DNA from: Erwinia tracheiphila
Lineage (GTDB): Bacteria; Pseudomonadota; Gammaproteobacteria; Enterobacterales; Enterobacteriaceae
Length of the DNA: 64,000 nt
Assembly (NCBI RefSeq): GCF_021365465.1
Contig: NZ_CP089932.1
Location: 1,364,001-1,428,000, forward strand
Direction of reading: 5' to 3'
The position numbers and the translations under genes are program-made. Numbering within the stretch: the first letter of the stretch is position 1; every line of letters starts with the position of its first letter. The notes below the pieces were generated by a model that ran no database searches, was not told the origin of the DNA, and was given only the letters and a program-made list of their open reading frames with translations. Below are positions 1 to 9,434 of this stretch, one piece after another.

Positions 1-1498
1 GTCGCTGGTGATTACCGCCTTTGCCCGTGTGGAAGATGTCCGTCGCACCGTCACGCCGCAGTTGCAATCCCGGCAGGATAACGCGTTACTGCTGATTGAT
101 TTGGGACAGGGTGAGAACGCGCTCGGGGCGACAGCCCTGTCTCAGGTTTACCGACAGCTGGGTGACAAACCTGCCGACGTACGCGACGTGCAACGTCTGG
201 CTGGCTTCTTCAACGCAATTCAGGTACTGGTCTCGGAAGGGAAACTACTGGCCTATCACGACCGTTCGGATGGCGGCTTGCTGGTGACGCTGGCTGAGAT
301 GGCCTTCACAGGGCACTGCGGCCTGGAAGTGGATATTTCCGCGCTGGGTGACGATGTGCTGGCTGCGCTGTTCAATGAAGAGCTGGGTGCGGTGATTCAG
401 ATTGCTGCTGGTGATCGTGCGGCGGTTGAGCAGTGTCTGGCTGCGCACGGGCTGGCGACATGCGTGCATTATATGGGCAGCGCACAGGCCGGCGATCATT
501 TTGTTATTACCTCTGGCGATACCACCGTATACAGTGAAAGCCGTAGCACACTGCGTACCTGGTGGGCGGAAACTACCTGGCAGATGCAGCGCCTGCGCGA
601 TAACCCGGACTGTGCCGATCAGGAACATGAAGCGAAGAAAAACGATGACGATCCGGGTCTGAATGTCGCACTGAGCTTCGGGCCGGAGGAGGATATCGCG
701 GCACCCTTTATCGCTACGGGTGTACGTCCGAAAGTCGCTGTACTGCGTGAGCAGGGGGTGAACTCTCATGTTGAAATGGCGGCGGCTTTCCACCGTGCGG
801 GTTTTGATGCTGTTGATGTGCACATGAGCGATTTACTGTCCGGTCGCCTTGGGCTGGAAGACTTTCAAACGCTGGTGGCCTGTGGTGGTTTCTCTTACGG
901 CGATGTACTGGGCGCGGGTGAAGGCTGGGCCAAATCCATTCTGTTTAATAACCGCGTTCGTGATGAATTCGAAACTTTCTTCCATCGTCCACAGACGCTG
1001 GCGCTGGGCGTCTGTAACGGTTGCCAGATGATGTCCAACCTGCACGAACTGATCCCAGGCAGCAGAGCCTGGCCACGTTTTGTGCGCAATCAGTCAGAAC
1101 GTTTTGAAGCACGCTTCAGCCTTGTGGAAGTGGCGGCGAGTCCGTCACTGCTGCTGGAGGGTATGGTTGGGACGCGCATGCCGATAGCGGTTTCTCATGG
1201 CGAAGGTTTTGTTGAAGTGCGTGATGAGGCGCATCTGGCGACGCTGGAACATAAAGGACTGGTGGCGCTGCGCTTTGTTGATAACTTCGGTAAGGTCACG
1301 CAGCAGTATCCGGCTAACCCAAATGGTTCGCCAAATGGCATTACCGCCGTGAGCAATGAAAGTGGCTGCGTTACCATTATGATGCCTCACCCTGAGCGCG
1401 TTTTCCGTACGGTCAGCAACTCCTGGCATCCGGCTGAGTGGGGCGAAGACAGCCCCTGGATGCGTATTTTCCGTAATGCGCGTCGGCAGCTGGGCTAA
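1..1498 (+). CDS. purL: Phosphoribosylformylglycinamidine synthase, C-terminal part
   Basis: The window opens inside this gene; the reading frame is open from base 2 to a TAA stop, giving about the last 498 residues. PurL converts FGAR to FGAM in de novo purine synthesis, using glutamine and ATP in the cytoplasm. Visible are the end of the synthase domain ([19 protein letters not shown]) and the whole C-terminal glutaminase domain, with the nucleophile Cys in LGVCNGCQ and the HPE triad motif in MPHPERVFR. The C-terminus ends NARRQLG, as in E. coli. No lesion is visible. A strong terminator follows. In E. coli the next locus is glmY/glrK; here about 2 kb of decayed mobile DNA lies between. Confidence 0.98.
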   Translation, partial: SLVITAFARVEDVRRTVTPQLQSRQDNALLLIDLGQGENALGATALSQVYRQLGDKPADVRDVQRLAGFFNAIQVLVSEGKLLAYHDRSDGGLLVTLAEMAFTGHCGLEVDISALGDDVLAALFNEELGAVIQIAAGDRAAVEQCLAAHGLATCVHYMGSAQAGDHFVITSGDTTVYSESRSTLRTWWAETTWQMQRLRDNPDCADQEHEAKKNDDDPGLNVALSFGPEEDIAAPFIATGVRPKVAVLREQGVNSHVEMAAAFHRAGFDAVDVHMSDLLSGRLGLEDFQTLVACGGFSYGDVLGAGEGWAKSILFNNRVRDEFETFFHRPQTLALGVCNGCQMMSNLHELIPGSRAWPRFVRNQSERFEARFSLVEVAASPSLLLEGMVGTRMPIAVSHGEGFVEVRDEAHLATLEHKGLVALRFVDNFGKVTQQYPANPNGSPNGITAVSNESGCVTIMMPHPERVFRTVSNSWHPAEWGEDSPWMRIFRNARRQLG

Positions 1499-1596
1499 GT
1501 TCTGACGAGAGTTCGACATCTTATTGATGCAAAAAGGTAACTCACAGGCTAATGCCGATCATTTAAGGATCGGTTGACCGATCCGGTTGATGCGGT

Positions 1597-1631
1597 AAAA
1601 AGGGTTCTATGTCCATCATGGAACCCTTTTT
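1597..1631 (+). terminator. Rho-independent terminator after purL
   Basis: An inverted repeat (AAAAAGGGTTC / GAACCCTTTTT) closes a stem and ends in a T run. It lies about 100 bases after the purL stop and marks the edge of the native purL unit before the inserted remnants. Confidence 0.85.
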
Positions 1632-1648
1632 AAATCGAACTTTCCCAG

Positions 1649-2420
1649 GCCCCCGGCATCATCAATGCCGCCACTACTGAGCGCGCCCGTAGTCTCGCCG
1701 AGCTTATTCAGCAGGCGCTCACCCTGACCGATACCGTTACTTTGCGTAAACGTTCCCTCGAATCCATGATTTGGCCTGTCGTTGGGATGTCCATTTTTTG
1801 CGATCGTCCGATGACCGAGATCGTCAATCTAATGGATATTACTGACCGGGCCGGAGCTCCCTTTACCGCTCGCAGCGCTGTCATTCAGCGCCGTAAGACT
1901 CCGGGTGAAAGGGATCCCGGAAGAAACGGTGGCAAGACTGCTGACCCGCAGGGTGGACGGTAAAGAGAGGCAGGTGCTGACGTCACTGACAGACCCGAAT
2001 CGCTATCCGGGTAAAGATATCAGCAAGCTATATCGTCACCGCCGGGAAACAGAACTGGGTTACCGGGAAGCAAAGCAGGGTATGCTGGACAGCCGGTGGA
2101 CATTACGCAGTCGCCTGCCGGAGCTGGTGAGACAGGAGCTGTGGGGGGGTACTGCGGGCTTATAACCTGGTGCGATATCAGATGATGCAGATGGGGTTCC
2201 ATCTGAAAGGAGATTATCTGCCTTACCATCTGAGCTTCAGTGGAGCGATAAGTGAAATAATCCGGATGCTGATAACCCTGCCCCGTGCTTCGCCGGGAAA
2301 AATGCCGGGAGAACTGAGAACCCTGTATAAGCAGGCGAAATGGCTTGTGCTACCGGGTAGAAGAGAGCGGAGTTACCCGAGAGAGTTGAGGGTAAAGAGC
2401 AGGAAGGTCAGCGTTCTGTT
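1649..2420 (+). pseudogene. IS4-family (InsG-like) transposase remnant
   Basis: Pieces of one IS4-type transposase lie in order on the plus strand but in different frames. An N-terminal piece (VTLRKRSLESMIWPVVGMS, then NLMDITDRAGAPF and SAVIQRR) is followed directly by the C-terminal third (KLYRHRRETELGYREAKQ, LTLRSRLPELV). The DDE core in between is deleted at about 1900. The C-terminal part breaks again at 2141-2147, where a run of seven G shifts the frame before the YNLVRYQMMQMG block. There is no start codon, no full catalytic domain and no clear ends, so it is inactive. Assignment rests on recalled similarity to E. coli InsG. Confidence 0.8.
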
Positions 2421-2436
2421 TGTCAAATTACACCGG

Positions 2437-2625
2437 TCAGTGTCGTGGAATCGCACTTTTAGCACCACGAAACAGCCCTTCGGTACTCAGGTCCTCATCC
2501 AGTTCAGGCCAGTGGATACCATAACCAGCACCACACAGCTCCCAGTTTTGTTGCTGTTCAGCAGTACCGACAGCAAGACGCGGGAATCAGGCAACGGGAA
2601 CAGAGATACTGCGTCAACCACAGAT
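2437..2625 (-). pseudogene. DUF2442-family protein remnant
   Basis: On the minus strand one frame reads RSISVPVA, stop, FPRLAVGTAEQQQNWEL, then GAGYGIHWPELDEDLSTEG and ends at a TGA. This matches the C-terminal half of the small DUF2442 proteins, which typically sit beside DUF4160 proteins in toxin-antitoxin-like pairs. The in-frame TGA falls where the family has Trp (VAWFPRL), and a second stop lies just upstream. No start and no DUF4160 partner are visible. It is a relic only; the family match is from memory. Confidence 0.65.
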
Positions 2626-2689
2626 AGCATTGTGGTGCAAATATCACCGGTCTGGACACCAGCCTGTTGTTTCACAATCGATCCCAGCA

Positions 2690-2873
2690 CAGACGGAAAA
2701 CGCTGTGGGGCAACCATTTTTGCGCCAGGGAATACTTTGTCGATAGGGTTGATGTGAACGAAGAAATTATCAGGCGATATGTGAGGCATCAGGATAAGAA
2801 GGACCGGGAAATCGGGCAGCAAATGACGATTCATGCACAACATCGACGACCTCCCTTCTGGAATGCGTATTAA
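2690..2873 (+). pseudogene. IS200/IS605 TnpA C-terminal remnant
   Basis: The plus frame reads KTLWGNHFCAREYFVDR, NEEIIRRYVRHQDKKDRE. It lines up with the last third of the TnpA at 10853 (KLWCNHFWQRGYFVDSVG, EEVIRRYVRYQDK), including the Tyr that is the nucleophile in this family. The N-terminal half with the HUH motif is absent, as are the end hairpins. It abuts the DUF2442 relic, so this stretch is a graveyard of small insertions. Confidence 0.75.
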
Positions 2874-3388
2874 CGCTCCCATCTCACGGGACATCAGGTT
2901 AAAACCATGTCGGGTCTGGTCATCAACCTGTTTTGGCTCTGCCTTATTGCCCCGGGATTTAAATCTGGCGGCACAAGCAGAGAGGGCTTTTTAGGGTTTG
3001 AAATACACCTCTGGAGGACGTGCTTAATGCCGTCTTATAAGCTGCTACTGAAAACATTGCCAGGTTGTGTCTTCATTAACACGCTTTAGCTCTGCCGCCG
3101 TTGTTTGTACACGCCGTGATTATCTGTTTTTAAGGTGGGGAAGTACTCCTGTGAGTGCAATCAGCACTGGCTTACAGGGAACAGCACTTTTTAGTCTCAT
3201 TTGAACTATCCGACGACAAAGGGAGAGCTGGCCTCAGGTTGGTGTTAAATTTTTTAATTCATATGGTTACGATTGTCGGTAAAAGCGGGAAGACTGTCAG
3301 TTTGGCAAGAAACATGCATTGATTTCTGCGCAGGTTGTGTTTGACTACAGCATACTGTTGCAAATAAATGACAGATGAGTCATCAGTA
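2874..3388. other. Non-coding, decayed stretch upstream of glmY
   Basis: About 515 bases with no credible gene. Short open frames occur (2907-3089) but resemble no family I know and have no ribosome binding site. It probably joins decayed inserted DNA to the native upstream region of glmY. Confidence 0.5.
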
Positions 3389-3406
3389 TGTCTCAGAAAA
3401 GAGACA
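3389..3406. promoter_or_regulatory. GlrR (QseF) binding site
   Basis: The sequence matches TGTC-N10-GACA exactly, the published half-site arrangement for GlrR. It is centred about 180 bases upstream of the predicted GlmY start, a typical distance for a sigma-54 activator. The regulator itself (glrR) is encoded 2.7 kb downstream. E. coli has several such sites; I see only one perfect copy here. Confidence 0.75.
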
Positions 3407-3553
3407 TTTAATTTATTGTTTTAAATGGATATCGATCCTGGCTAAAAATAATGTTACTTGTGAGCGACAATTGTTCCGAAACAAGGTGACCGACACAGGC
3501 CGCCTTTTCCATTTTTTTGATTTAAAATCATCTCAGTAAATTTAAATAAAAAA

Positions 3554-3570
3554 CTGGCATACTTTTTGCT
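3554..3570 (+). promoter_or_regulatory. Sigma-54 promoter of glmY
   Basis: CTGGCATACTTTTTGCT matches the -24/-12 consensus (TGGCAC-N5-TTGC) with one mismatch; GG and GC are 10 bases apart. Transcription would start near 3581. With the GlrR site upstream, this is the RpoN/GlrR-dependent glmY promoter known from Enterobacterales. Confidence 0.85.
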
Positions 3571-3580
3571 AAAATATGTC

Positions 3581-3802
3581 GGGTGGCTCATTCGCCTGGT
3601 TATGAAAGCCCTGCGCAAGCGGTAAAGTGCTTCTTAACACTTCGAATGACGCACAAAACGGTGCCTGCCGTCCTCCAGACCGATATTCGCTCACAGCGGG
3701 CCTTATCAAGCATCGGACGAAACGTTGAGTTAGGCACCACTTAATTTTTGATGAACAATCTTTCCAAAATCGCATGGCAGATTCCCAGAGTCTGCCATTT
3801 TT
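3581..3802 (+). ncRNA. glmY: GlmY small regulatory RNA
   Basis: GlmY sequesters RapZ, so protecting GlmZ and raising glmS (glucosamine-6-phosphate synthase) expression. Support: position directly upstream of glrK as in E. coli, a sigma-54 promoter ending about 12 bases before, a 5' end containing GTGGCTCATTC, which I recall as the start of E. coli GlmY, and a terminator at the 3' end. The interior diverges from what I remember, so the mature length and processing site are uncertain. No open frame with a ribosome binding site occupies the stretch. Confidence 0.72.
3775..3802 (+). terminator. Rho-independent terminator of glmY
   Basis: TGGCAGA and TCTGCCA form a 7-bp stem followed by TTTTT. 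It separates glmY from glrK, which starts 111 bases later. Confidence 0.8.
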
Positions 3803-3913
3803 CGTATGGAGAATTCGAACTTTCCTGACGTGATGTACTCCGTTAGCATGGCAGTAACAGACAGTTCGGCACAGTATTGGCAAAGCACAGCCTGTGACTC
3901 AGGAGAATGTTGA

Positions 3914-5347
3914 TTGAAAGCATGGCGTTTCTTCCCCCGTTCTCTGCGTCAGCTGGTGCTGATGGCCTTTCTGCTGGTACTGTTGCCGTTGTTGGTTCTG
4001 GCATGGCAGGCCTGGGAAAGTTTATCAGCCCTGAGTGACCGCGCGGCGGATACCAACCGTACGACACTGACCGATGTGCGTCGTAGTGAGGTCATGGCCC
4101 GCATCGCACTTGAACTTGAACGAAGCTACCGGCAATACTGCGTTCTCGACGATCCGATGTTGGCAAATCTCTACCAGACCCAGCGCAGCAAATATGCACA
4201 ATTGTTGGACGCGCAGGTACAGATTCTGTCGGACAGCCACCAGGCGGATTCTCTGCGTCAGTCGCTGGCGTCCTTAAGCCAAATCACCTGTGAAAATAAC
4301 AATCCCTTGCCTGGCGCTTCGGCAGCGCTTGAGGCGTTTTCAGCGTCCAGTGCGCGGCTGGCTCAGTCCACCCGTGAAGTAGTTTTTTCCAGAGGGCTTC
4401 AGCTTCAGCGTGAAATTGCGGAGCGGGGGCAATATTTTGGCAGGCAGGCATTGATCCTTTTTCTGCTCAGTGTTGGTTTAGTGCTGCTATTTACCCGCAT
4501 GATCATTGACCCGGTTAAGGCGGTTGAACGAATGGTTAACCGCTTGGGGGAAGGGCGGTCACTCAGTCACAATCTGGCTTTTATCGGTCCGCGTGAACTG
4601 CGTTCCCTTGGGCAGCGCATCCTCTGGCTGAGTGAGCGGCTTGCCTGGCTGGAATCGCAGCGCCACGAATTTCTACGCCATATTTCTCATGAGCTTAAAA
4701 CCCCGCTGGCTAGCATGCGTGAAGGAACAGCACTGCTGGCGGATGAGGTGGCAGGGCCGCTGACGGTCGACCAGCAGGAAGTGGTAAGTATTCTGGATGA
4801 AAGTAGTCGCCATCTGCAACGGCTTATTGAGCAACTAATCGATTACAATAGAAAATTTTCCGAGTCTCCCATTGTTATGCAGCCTGTTCAACTGGCCCCG
4901 CTGGTGGAGAAGATCGTCATTACGCATGGCCTGACGGCTCGGGCGAAAAAGATGCAGACTGAAATTACATTATCGGCAAGCGTCTGTCTGGCAGAAGCGA
5001 ATTTGCTCAGTCGCATCATCGATAATCTCTACTCGAACGCGATACATTACGGTGCTGAATCAGGTACCATCTGGATCCGCAGTGGTTATCAGGGACGAAA
5101 GGTAATTATTGAGGTTGCTAACAGCGGAACGCCGGTGCCACAAGCTGAACAGGCAATGATTTTCGAGCCTTTCTTCCAGGGAAGCCAGCAGCGTAAAGGG
5201 GCGGTAAAAGGCAGTGGGCTTGGCCTCAGCATTGCCAGAGAGTGTGTTCACCGTTTGCAGGGTGATATCCGGCTGGTCAAGAGTGACACGGCGGATGTTT
5301 GCTTCAGAATCGAACTTAACACCATTGCCGGGAAAGAATCATCATGA
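3914..5347 (+). CDS. glrK: Two-component sensor histidine kinase GlrK (QseE)
   Basis: 477 residues, an inner-membrane kinase that phosphorylates GlrR. TM1 is at about residues 13-31 (LVLMAFLLVLLPLLVLAW). A periplasmic region of about 150 residues contains RSYRQYCVLDDP, then TM2 at about 180-198, a HAMP segment, and an H box with His259 in ISHELKTPLASMREG. The ATPase part has the N box (DNLYSNAIHYGAES) and G boxes (KGSGLGLSIA). The start is TTG at 3914, preceded by AGGAG with 8-base spacing; the ATG at 3907 is out of frame. The stop overlaps the qseG start (ATGA), so the three genes form one operon. Length and motifs match E. coli GlrK. Confidence 0.95.
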   Translation: MKAWRFFPRSLRQLVLMAFLLVLLPLLVLAWQAWESLSALSDRAADTNRTTLTDVRRSEVMARIALELERSYRQYCVLDDPMLANLYQTQRSKYAQLLDAQVQILSDSHQADSLRQSLASLSQITCENNNPLPGASAALEAFSASSARLAQSTREVVFSRGLQLQREIAERGQYFGRQALILFLLSVGLVLLFTRMIIDPVKAVERMVNRLGEGRSLSHNLAFIGPRELRSLGQRILWLSERLAWLESQRHEFLRHISHELKTPLASMREGTALLADEVAGPLTVDQQEVVSILDESSRHLQRLIEQLIDYNRKFSESPIVMQPVQLAPLVEKIVITHGLTARAKKMQTEITLSASVCLAEANLLSRIIDNLYSNAIHYGAESGTIWIRSGYQGRKVIIEVANSGTPVPQAEQAMIFEPFFQGSQQRKGAVKGSGLGLSIARECVHRLQGDIRLVKSDTADVCFRIELNTIAGKESS

Positions 5348-6072
5348 CATCACACGCCTTTTGGGTTGTCGCGAAATACGTCGGTCACTTCAGGAGATTC
5401 ACCCTGGCTGCATTGGTGCCTGTTGTACTGGTCGGCTGCAGCAGTAAAACGGCCGTGCCGCCCGTTACGGATAAACCTGGCGGACTGATTGAGCCGGAAA
5501 GTAAGGTGGTTGATTACCAGCAGGTGTCATGCGACCGCATCTGGCAGGTCGATGATAAAAAAATTAATGGTAATCCACTTTACTGGTTACGGACGATGGA
5601 TTGTGCTATCCGACTCTCACCCGCAGAAGCCCGCCAGGCGGCGCGCCGTTGGGCGGATGATAACTGGCAAAGCGCGTTTAAGCAGGGCGTTCTGCTGGCA
5701 AATGGCAACGTGACACCACAGGAACGTCGGCAATATCTGCAACGGCTGGATACCTTCAATCAGGACTATCCGGTCCCTGTTCGACCTTTGATGCAGCTCT
5801 GGTTAAGCGATCAAATGGGGCAGCTTCAGCTTTCTGAAGAGCGTATGCGTTATCACCATTTGCAACAGAGCAGCGATGCGCAACTTGATGCTTTGCGCCA
5901 GCAGCAGCAGAGCCTGAATAAGGACCTGATGCTTACCCGTCGCAAACTGGAAAGGCTGACGGATATCGAACGTCAGCTGTCGTCCCGTCGCTCGCCTGAC
6001 GGTGCTGATAACGGCCACAATGATAAAAGCGACCTACCACGAGCCAGCCCCGAGGAGGCAACCCGACAATGA
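5344..6072 (+). CDS. qseG: Outer-membrane lipoprotein QseG
   Basis: 242 residues with an N-terminal signal and lipobox (VVLVGCSSK), predicting a lipid-anchored envelope protein. QseG helps control GlrK signalling, with RapZ as a further partner in E. coli. The C-terminal half is rich in Gln, Leu and Arg, with coiled-coil character at about residues 150-215. It overlaps glrK upstream and glrR downstream by ATGA, indicating translational coupling. The N-terminus carries about 20 residues before the hydrophobic core, somewhat long for a signal peptide, so the true start could be slightly downstream. Confidence 0.9.
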   Translation: MTSHAFWVVAKYVGHFRRFTLAALVPVVLVGCSSKTAVPPVTDKPGGLIEPESKVVDYQQVSCDRIWQVDDKKINGNPLYWLRTMDCAIRLSPAEARQAARRWADDNWQSAFKQGVLLANGNVTPQERRQYLQRLDTFNQDYPVPVRPLMQLWLSDQMGQLQLSEERMRYHHLQQSSDAQLDALRQQQQSLNKDLMLTRRKLERLTDIERQLSSRRSPDGADNGHNDKSDLPRASPEEATRQ

Positions 6073-7403
6073 TAAAGAAATCGGCTACGCTGCTGCTAGT
6101 GGATGACGATCCCAGCCTGCTCAAGCTGCTGGGAATGCGTCTTGCCAGCGAAGGTTTTCGGGTACTTACCGCACAAAGCGGCCCTGAAGCATTACGCACT
6201 TTGCTGCGTGAGAAGATCGATCTGGTCATTAGCGATCTTCGTATGGATGAAATGGACGGGCTGGCGCTGTTCAGTGAGATCCAGAAAATTGAGCCAGGCA
6301 TGCCGGTTATTATCCTGACTGCTCATGGTTCAATTCCCGAGGCTGTTTCGGCAACCCAACAGGGAGTCTTTAGCTTTCTGACCAAACCGGTGGATCGGGA
6401 TGCGTTGTACAGCGCAATTGATCAGGCGCTGGCACATCGCGCACCGGCCAGTGATGATGCCTGGCGCGAAAGTATCGTCACCCGTAGCCCGCTGATGTTG
6501 CGCATGCTGGAGCAGGCCAGAATGGTTGCGCAGTCCGATGTCAGCGTGCTGATTAACGGTCAAAGTGGCACGGGAAAAGAGGTGCTTGCGCAGGCTATCC
6601 ATGCGGCCAGTCCGCGAGCGGGAAACGCGTTTATCGCTATCAACTGCGGTGCGCTGCCGGAGCAGCTACTGGAATCGGAGCTGTTCGGTCATGCGAAAGG
6701 CGCATTTACCGGTGCGGTCAGCAGCCGTGAAGGGTTGTTTCAGGCCGCAGAGGGGGGCACACTGTTTCTTGATGAAATTGGCGATATGCCCCCTGCCCTT
6801 CAGGTGAAGCTTTTACGTGTGCTACAGGAACGTAAAGTCCGCCCGCTGGGGAGCAATCGCGACCAGGAGATTAACGTGCGTATCCTCTCTGCCACTCACC
6901 GCGATCTGCCCAAAGCGATGGAGAAGAAAGAGTTCCGTGAGGATCTGTTTTACCGGCTGAATGTGGTCAATTTGAAAATTCCTGCGTTGCACGAGCGTGC
7001 AGAGGATATACCTTTGCTGGCGAACCATTTACTGAAGCAGGCGGCCGAGCGTCATAAACCTTTTGTTCGCCGTTTCTCTACGGACGCCATGCAGCGTCTG
7101 GTGGCAGCCAGCTGGCCGGGTAATGTTCGTCAGCTGGTTAACGTCATTGAACAATGTGTGGCCTTAACCTCTGCGCCAGTGATTGGTGAGGCGTTGGTTG
7201 AACAGGCGCTGGCAGGCGAAAACACGGCGCTGCCCACCTTTGTCGAGGCAAGGCATCAGTTTGAGCTGAATTATTTACGCAAGCTGCTACAGATGACCAA
7301 AGGTAATGTCACTCATGCCGCGCGGCTGGCCGGGCGCAATCGCACCGAATTTTATAAGCTCCTGTCGCGTCATGAACTGGATGCGTCTGATTTTAAAGTG
7401 TAG
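6069..7403 (+). CDS. glrR: Sigma-54-dependent response regulator GlrR (QseF)
   Basis: 444 residues in NtrC-type order. The receiver domain has phospho-acceptor Asp56 (VISDLRMDEMDG). The AAA+ domain has Walker A (GQSGTGKE), the sigma-54 contact loop AKGAFTGA and Walker B (GGTLFLDEIGD). The C-terminal helix-turn-helix includes HAARLAGRNRTEFYKLL. It binds upstream of glmY and drives its sigma-54 promoter; both cis elements are visible at 3389 and 3554. It overlaps qseG by ATGA, has a normal family length and shows no lesion. Confidence 0.96.
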   Translation: MIKKSATLLLVDDDPSLLKLLGMRLASEGFRVLTAQSGPEALRTLLREKIDLVISDLRMDEMDGLALFSEIQKIEPGMPVIILTAHGSIPEAVSATQQGVFSFLTKPVDRDALYSAIDQALAHRAPASDDAWRESIVTRSPLMLRMLEQARMVAQSDVSVLINGQSGTGKEVLAQAIHAASPRAGNAFIAINCGALPEQLLESELFGHAKGAFTGAVSSREGLFQAAEGGTLFLDEIGDMPPALQVKLLRVLQERKVRPLGSNRDQEINVRILSATHRDLPKAMEKKEFREDLFYRLNVVNLKIPALHERAEDIPLLANHLLKQAAERHKPFVRRFSTDAMQRLVAASWPGNVRQLVNVIEQCVALTSAPVIGEALVEQALAGENTALPTFVEARHQFELNYLRKLLQMTKGNVTHAARLAGRNRTEFYKLLSRHELDASDFKV

Positions 7404-7451
7404 TTTTTCATGCCGCACAAACCGCTGAATATGGTAGGTTAAACGTCCTGA

Positions 7452-7883
<432 letters not shown>

Positions 7884-7905
7884 TCCGCTGCCTGAGTGGC
7901 AAAGA

Positions 7906-7938
7906 AAAGGGCGGTGACCTGTGGTTACGCCCTTTTTT
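7906..7938. terminator. Bidirectional terminator between glnB and hmp
   Basis: AAAAGGGCG and CGCCCTTTTTT pair around a 13-base loop. With A and T runs on either side it can stop glnB on the plus strand and the convergent hmp, whose stop lies 6 bases further on. Confidence 0.85.
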
Positions 7939-7943
7939 GCGGC

Positions 7944-9122
7944 TCAAATTACCTGGTGTGGGCCAAAAGTTTCATAGTGGATCCGTTGCCTGCTTATTCC
8001 TGTAGCCATGAGCTGCTGTGTTACAGACTGCATAAAACCCGTTGGGCCACAGAGATAAAACTGCATGTCAGGGTCGCTGATTTCATGCCTGTAAGGCATA
8101 AGTTCCATCAGCCCCTCGCGGTGGTAACGATCGTTATCCTGCGGTAAAGGTGAGTTATACCAGATGCATTGTGAAAACGTTGCCAGCCCGGCACCTTTTT
8201 CTGTCACCTCTTTGTCAAAAGCGTGTTGTCTTCCGTTATCAGTGGCATGGAACCACCATATTGTCTTCGGATGCTGCTGTCTGACCAGCACGTCAAGCAT
8301 CGACAGCATTGGTGTTTGTCCTGCGCCAGCCGAGATAAGCGCAATGGCTGTATCTGTTTGTACATCAAGGAAAAAGTCTCCGGCGGGGGGCGTAAGCAAT
8401 AATTCATCGCCTGTTTTTGCCTGCTGATGCAGCCAGCCTGAAACTTTGCCGTTATCGGCATGACGTACTGCAATACGATAGTCTTTACCATTGGGTGACT
8501 GCGTCAGGGAATATTGACGTATTTGCTGACCAGACGCTGTGCGCAGCCAGACGCTGAGGTACTGTCCGGCACAATAGTCTGCAACGGGAAGTCCGTCCGT
8601 AGGTGTCAGAATAAAGCTTTTGATTTTTTCACTTTGTGTATCGATCTTACTGATATAAAAGCTGCGCAGTCCCCGCCACCCACCTGGTTTACCCTCACTT
8701 TCCCGATAAATTTCTTCTTCGCGAGTAATAAACAGACTGGCCAGAATCCGGTAGGCTTCACCCCAGGCAGTCAGTACCGTCGTTCCCGGCGAGAGCTTCT
8801 CTTCAAGGGTCGCCAGTAAATGTTTACCGACAATCTCATAATCATTCGGCTGAATGGCCAGACTGGCATGTTTTTGTGCAATTTTTTCTATCACGGGCTG
8901 AAGAACGGACAGGTTTTCAATGTGAGTGGCACAGGCGCAAAGGGTATTAAAAAGCGCTTCACGCTGCTTGCCATTGTGCTGGTTACTCATATTGAAAATA
9001 TTTTTGAGTTCCGGGTTATGAGTAAACATGCGGTCATAAAAATAAGCTGTGAGGCTGGAACCTGTGGCGAGTAAAGCAGGAATAGTGCTTTTGATGGTGC
9101 TGATAGTGTGGGGATCTAACAT
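7944..9122 (-). CDS. hmp: Flavohemoprotein, nitric oxide dioxygenase
   Basis: 392 residues. Hmp oxidises NO to nitrate with O2 and NAD(P)H in the cytoplasm. The globin domain (1-138) has the distal FYDRMF (Tyr29) and the proximal haem His at about 85 (QKHASL). The FAD domain has RQYSLT and the NAD domain has SAGAGQTPMLSML and FYLCGPTGFMQ. It is four residues shorter than the E. coli protein, with one-residue differences spread through the FAD domain. It is divergent from glyA across 312 bases holding a likely NsrR operator, which fits NO-induced expression. Confidence 0.97.
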   Translation of the reverse strand: MLDPHTISTIKSTIPALLATGSSLTAYFYDRMFTHNPELKNIFNMSNQHNGKQREALFNTLCACATHIENLSVLQPVIEKIAQKHASLAIQPNDYEIVGKHLLATLEEKLSPGTTVLTAWGEAYRILASLFITREEEIYRESEGKPGGWRGLRSFYISKIDTQSEKIKSFILTPTDGLPVADYCAGQYLSVWLRTASGQQIRQYSLTQSPNGKDYRIAVRHADNGKVSGWLHQQAKTGDELLLTPPAGDFFLDVQTDTAIALISAGAGQTPMLSMLDVLVRQQHPKTIWWFHATDNGRQHAFDKEVTEKGAGLATFSQCIWYNSPLPQDNDRYHREGLMELMPYRHEISDPDMQFYLCGPTGFMQSVTQQLMATGISRQRIHYETFGPHQVI

Positions 9123-9145
9123 GGCGCAGCTCCTTGTGTATTAGC

Positions 9146-9168
9146 AGATTTATTTAAAATGAATCCTT
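9146..9168. promoter_or_regulatory. nsrR box: NsrR-like operator upstream of hmp
   Basis: A 23-base near-palindrome whose minus-strand halves read AAGGATTCATTT and AAATAAATCT resembles the NsrR consensus (AAGATGCATTT repeated in inverse). It begins 24 bases upstream of the hmp start codon, the expected place for NO-relieved repression. nsrR itself is not in the window. Confidence 0.6.
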
Positions 9169-9306
9169 CCAAAAAGGAAAAAGTATCAATTTCCCTCTCA
9201 AATACGGCGAGTTGACAACGGCATGGGTAAACTTTTGCCTGTTGACAATAGCAGCATAGTCAGGGATTTATTAGCTAAAGTGAGCGTATTACACCGTCAA
9301 TCTTCA

Positions 9307-9322
9307 GGCCAATCGTTTGCGT
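9307..9322. promoter_or_regulatory. PurR-like operator of glyA
   Basis: GGCCAATCGTTTGCGT matches the PurR consensus ACGCAAACGTTTGCGT in its right half and core and closely resembles the known E. coli glyA site. It lies 113 bases before the glyA ATG, consistent with purine repression of one-carbon supply. Confidence 0.6.
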
Positions 9323-9434
9323 AAAAAGCGCGGTTTCGACTGGCAGTGGGCGGGCAAAACAGTTTACACTGTCAGCCTGCGCCCTAAAGGGCCGTTTAAT
9401 GCCGAATACCAGTTAGCTGAGTCAGGAGAAGCGG

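Noticed and set aside
245..823. 192-codon minus-strand open frame inside purL
   Set aside because: Shadow of the purL coding frame; no ribosome binding site and no family resemblance.
2487..2894. 135-codon minus-strand open frame
   Set aside because: Crosses the DUF2442 relic in the wrong frame and lies antisense to the TnpA relic; not a real gene.
3569..3883. 104-codon minus-strand frame over glmY
   Set aside because: Lies across the sRNA and its terminator, has no ribosome binding site and no known match.
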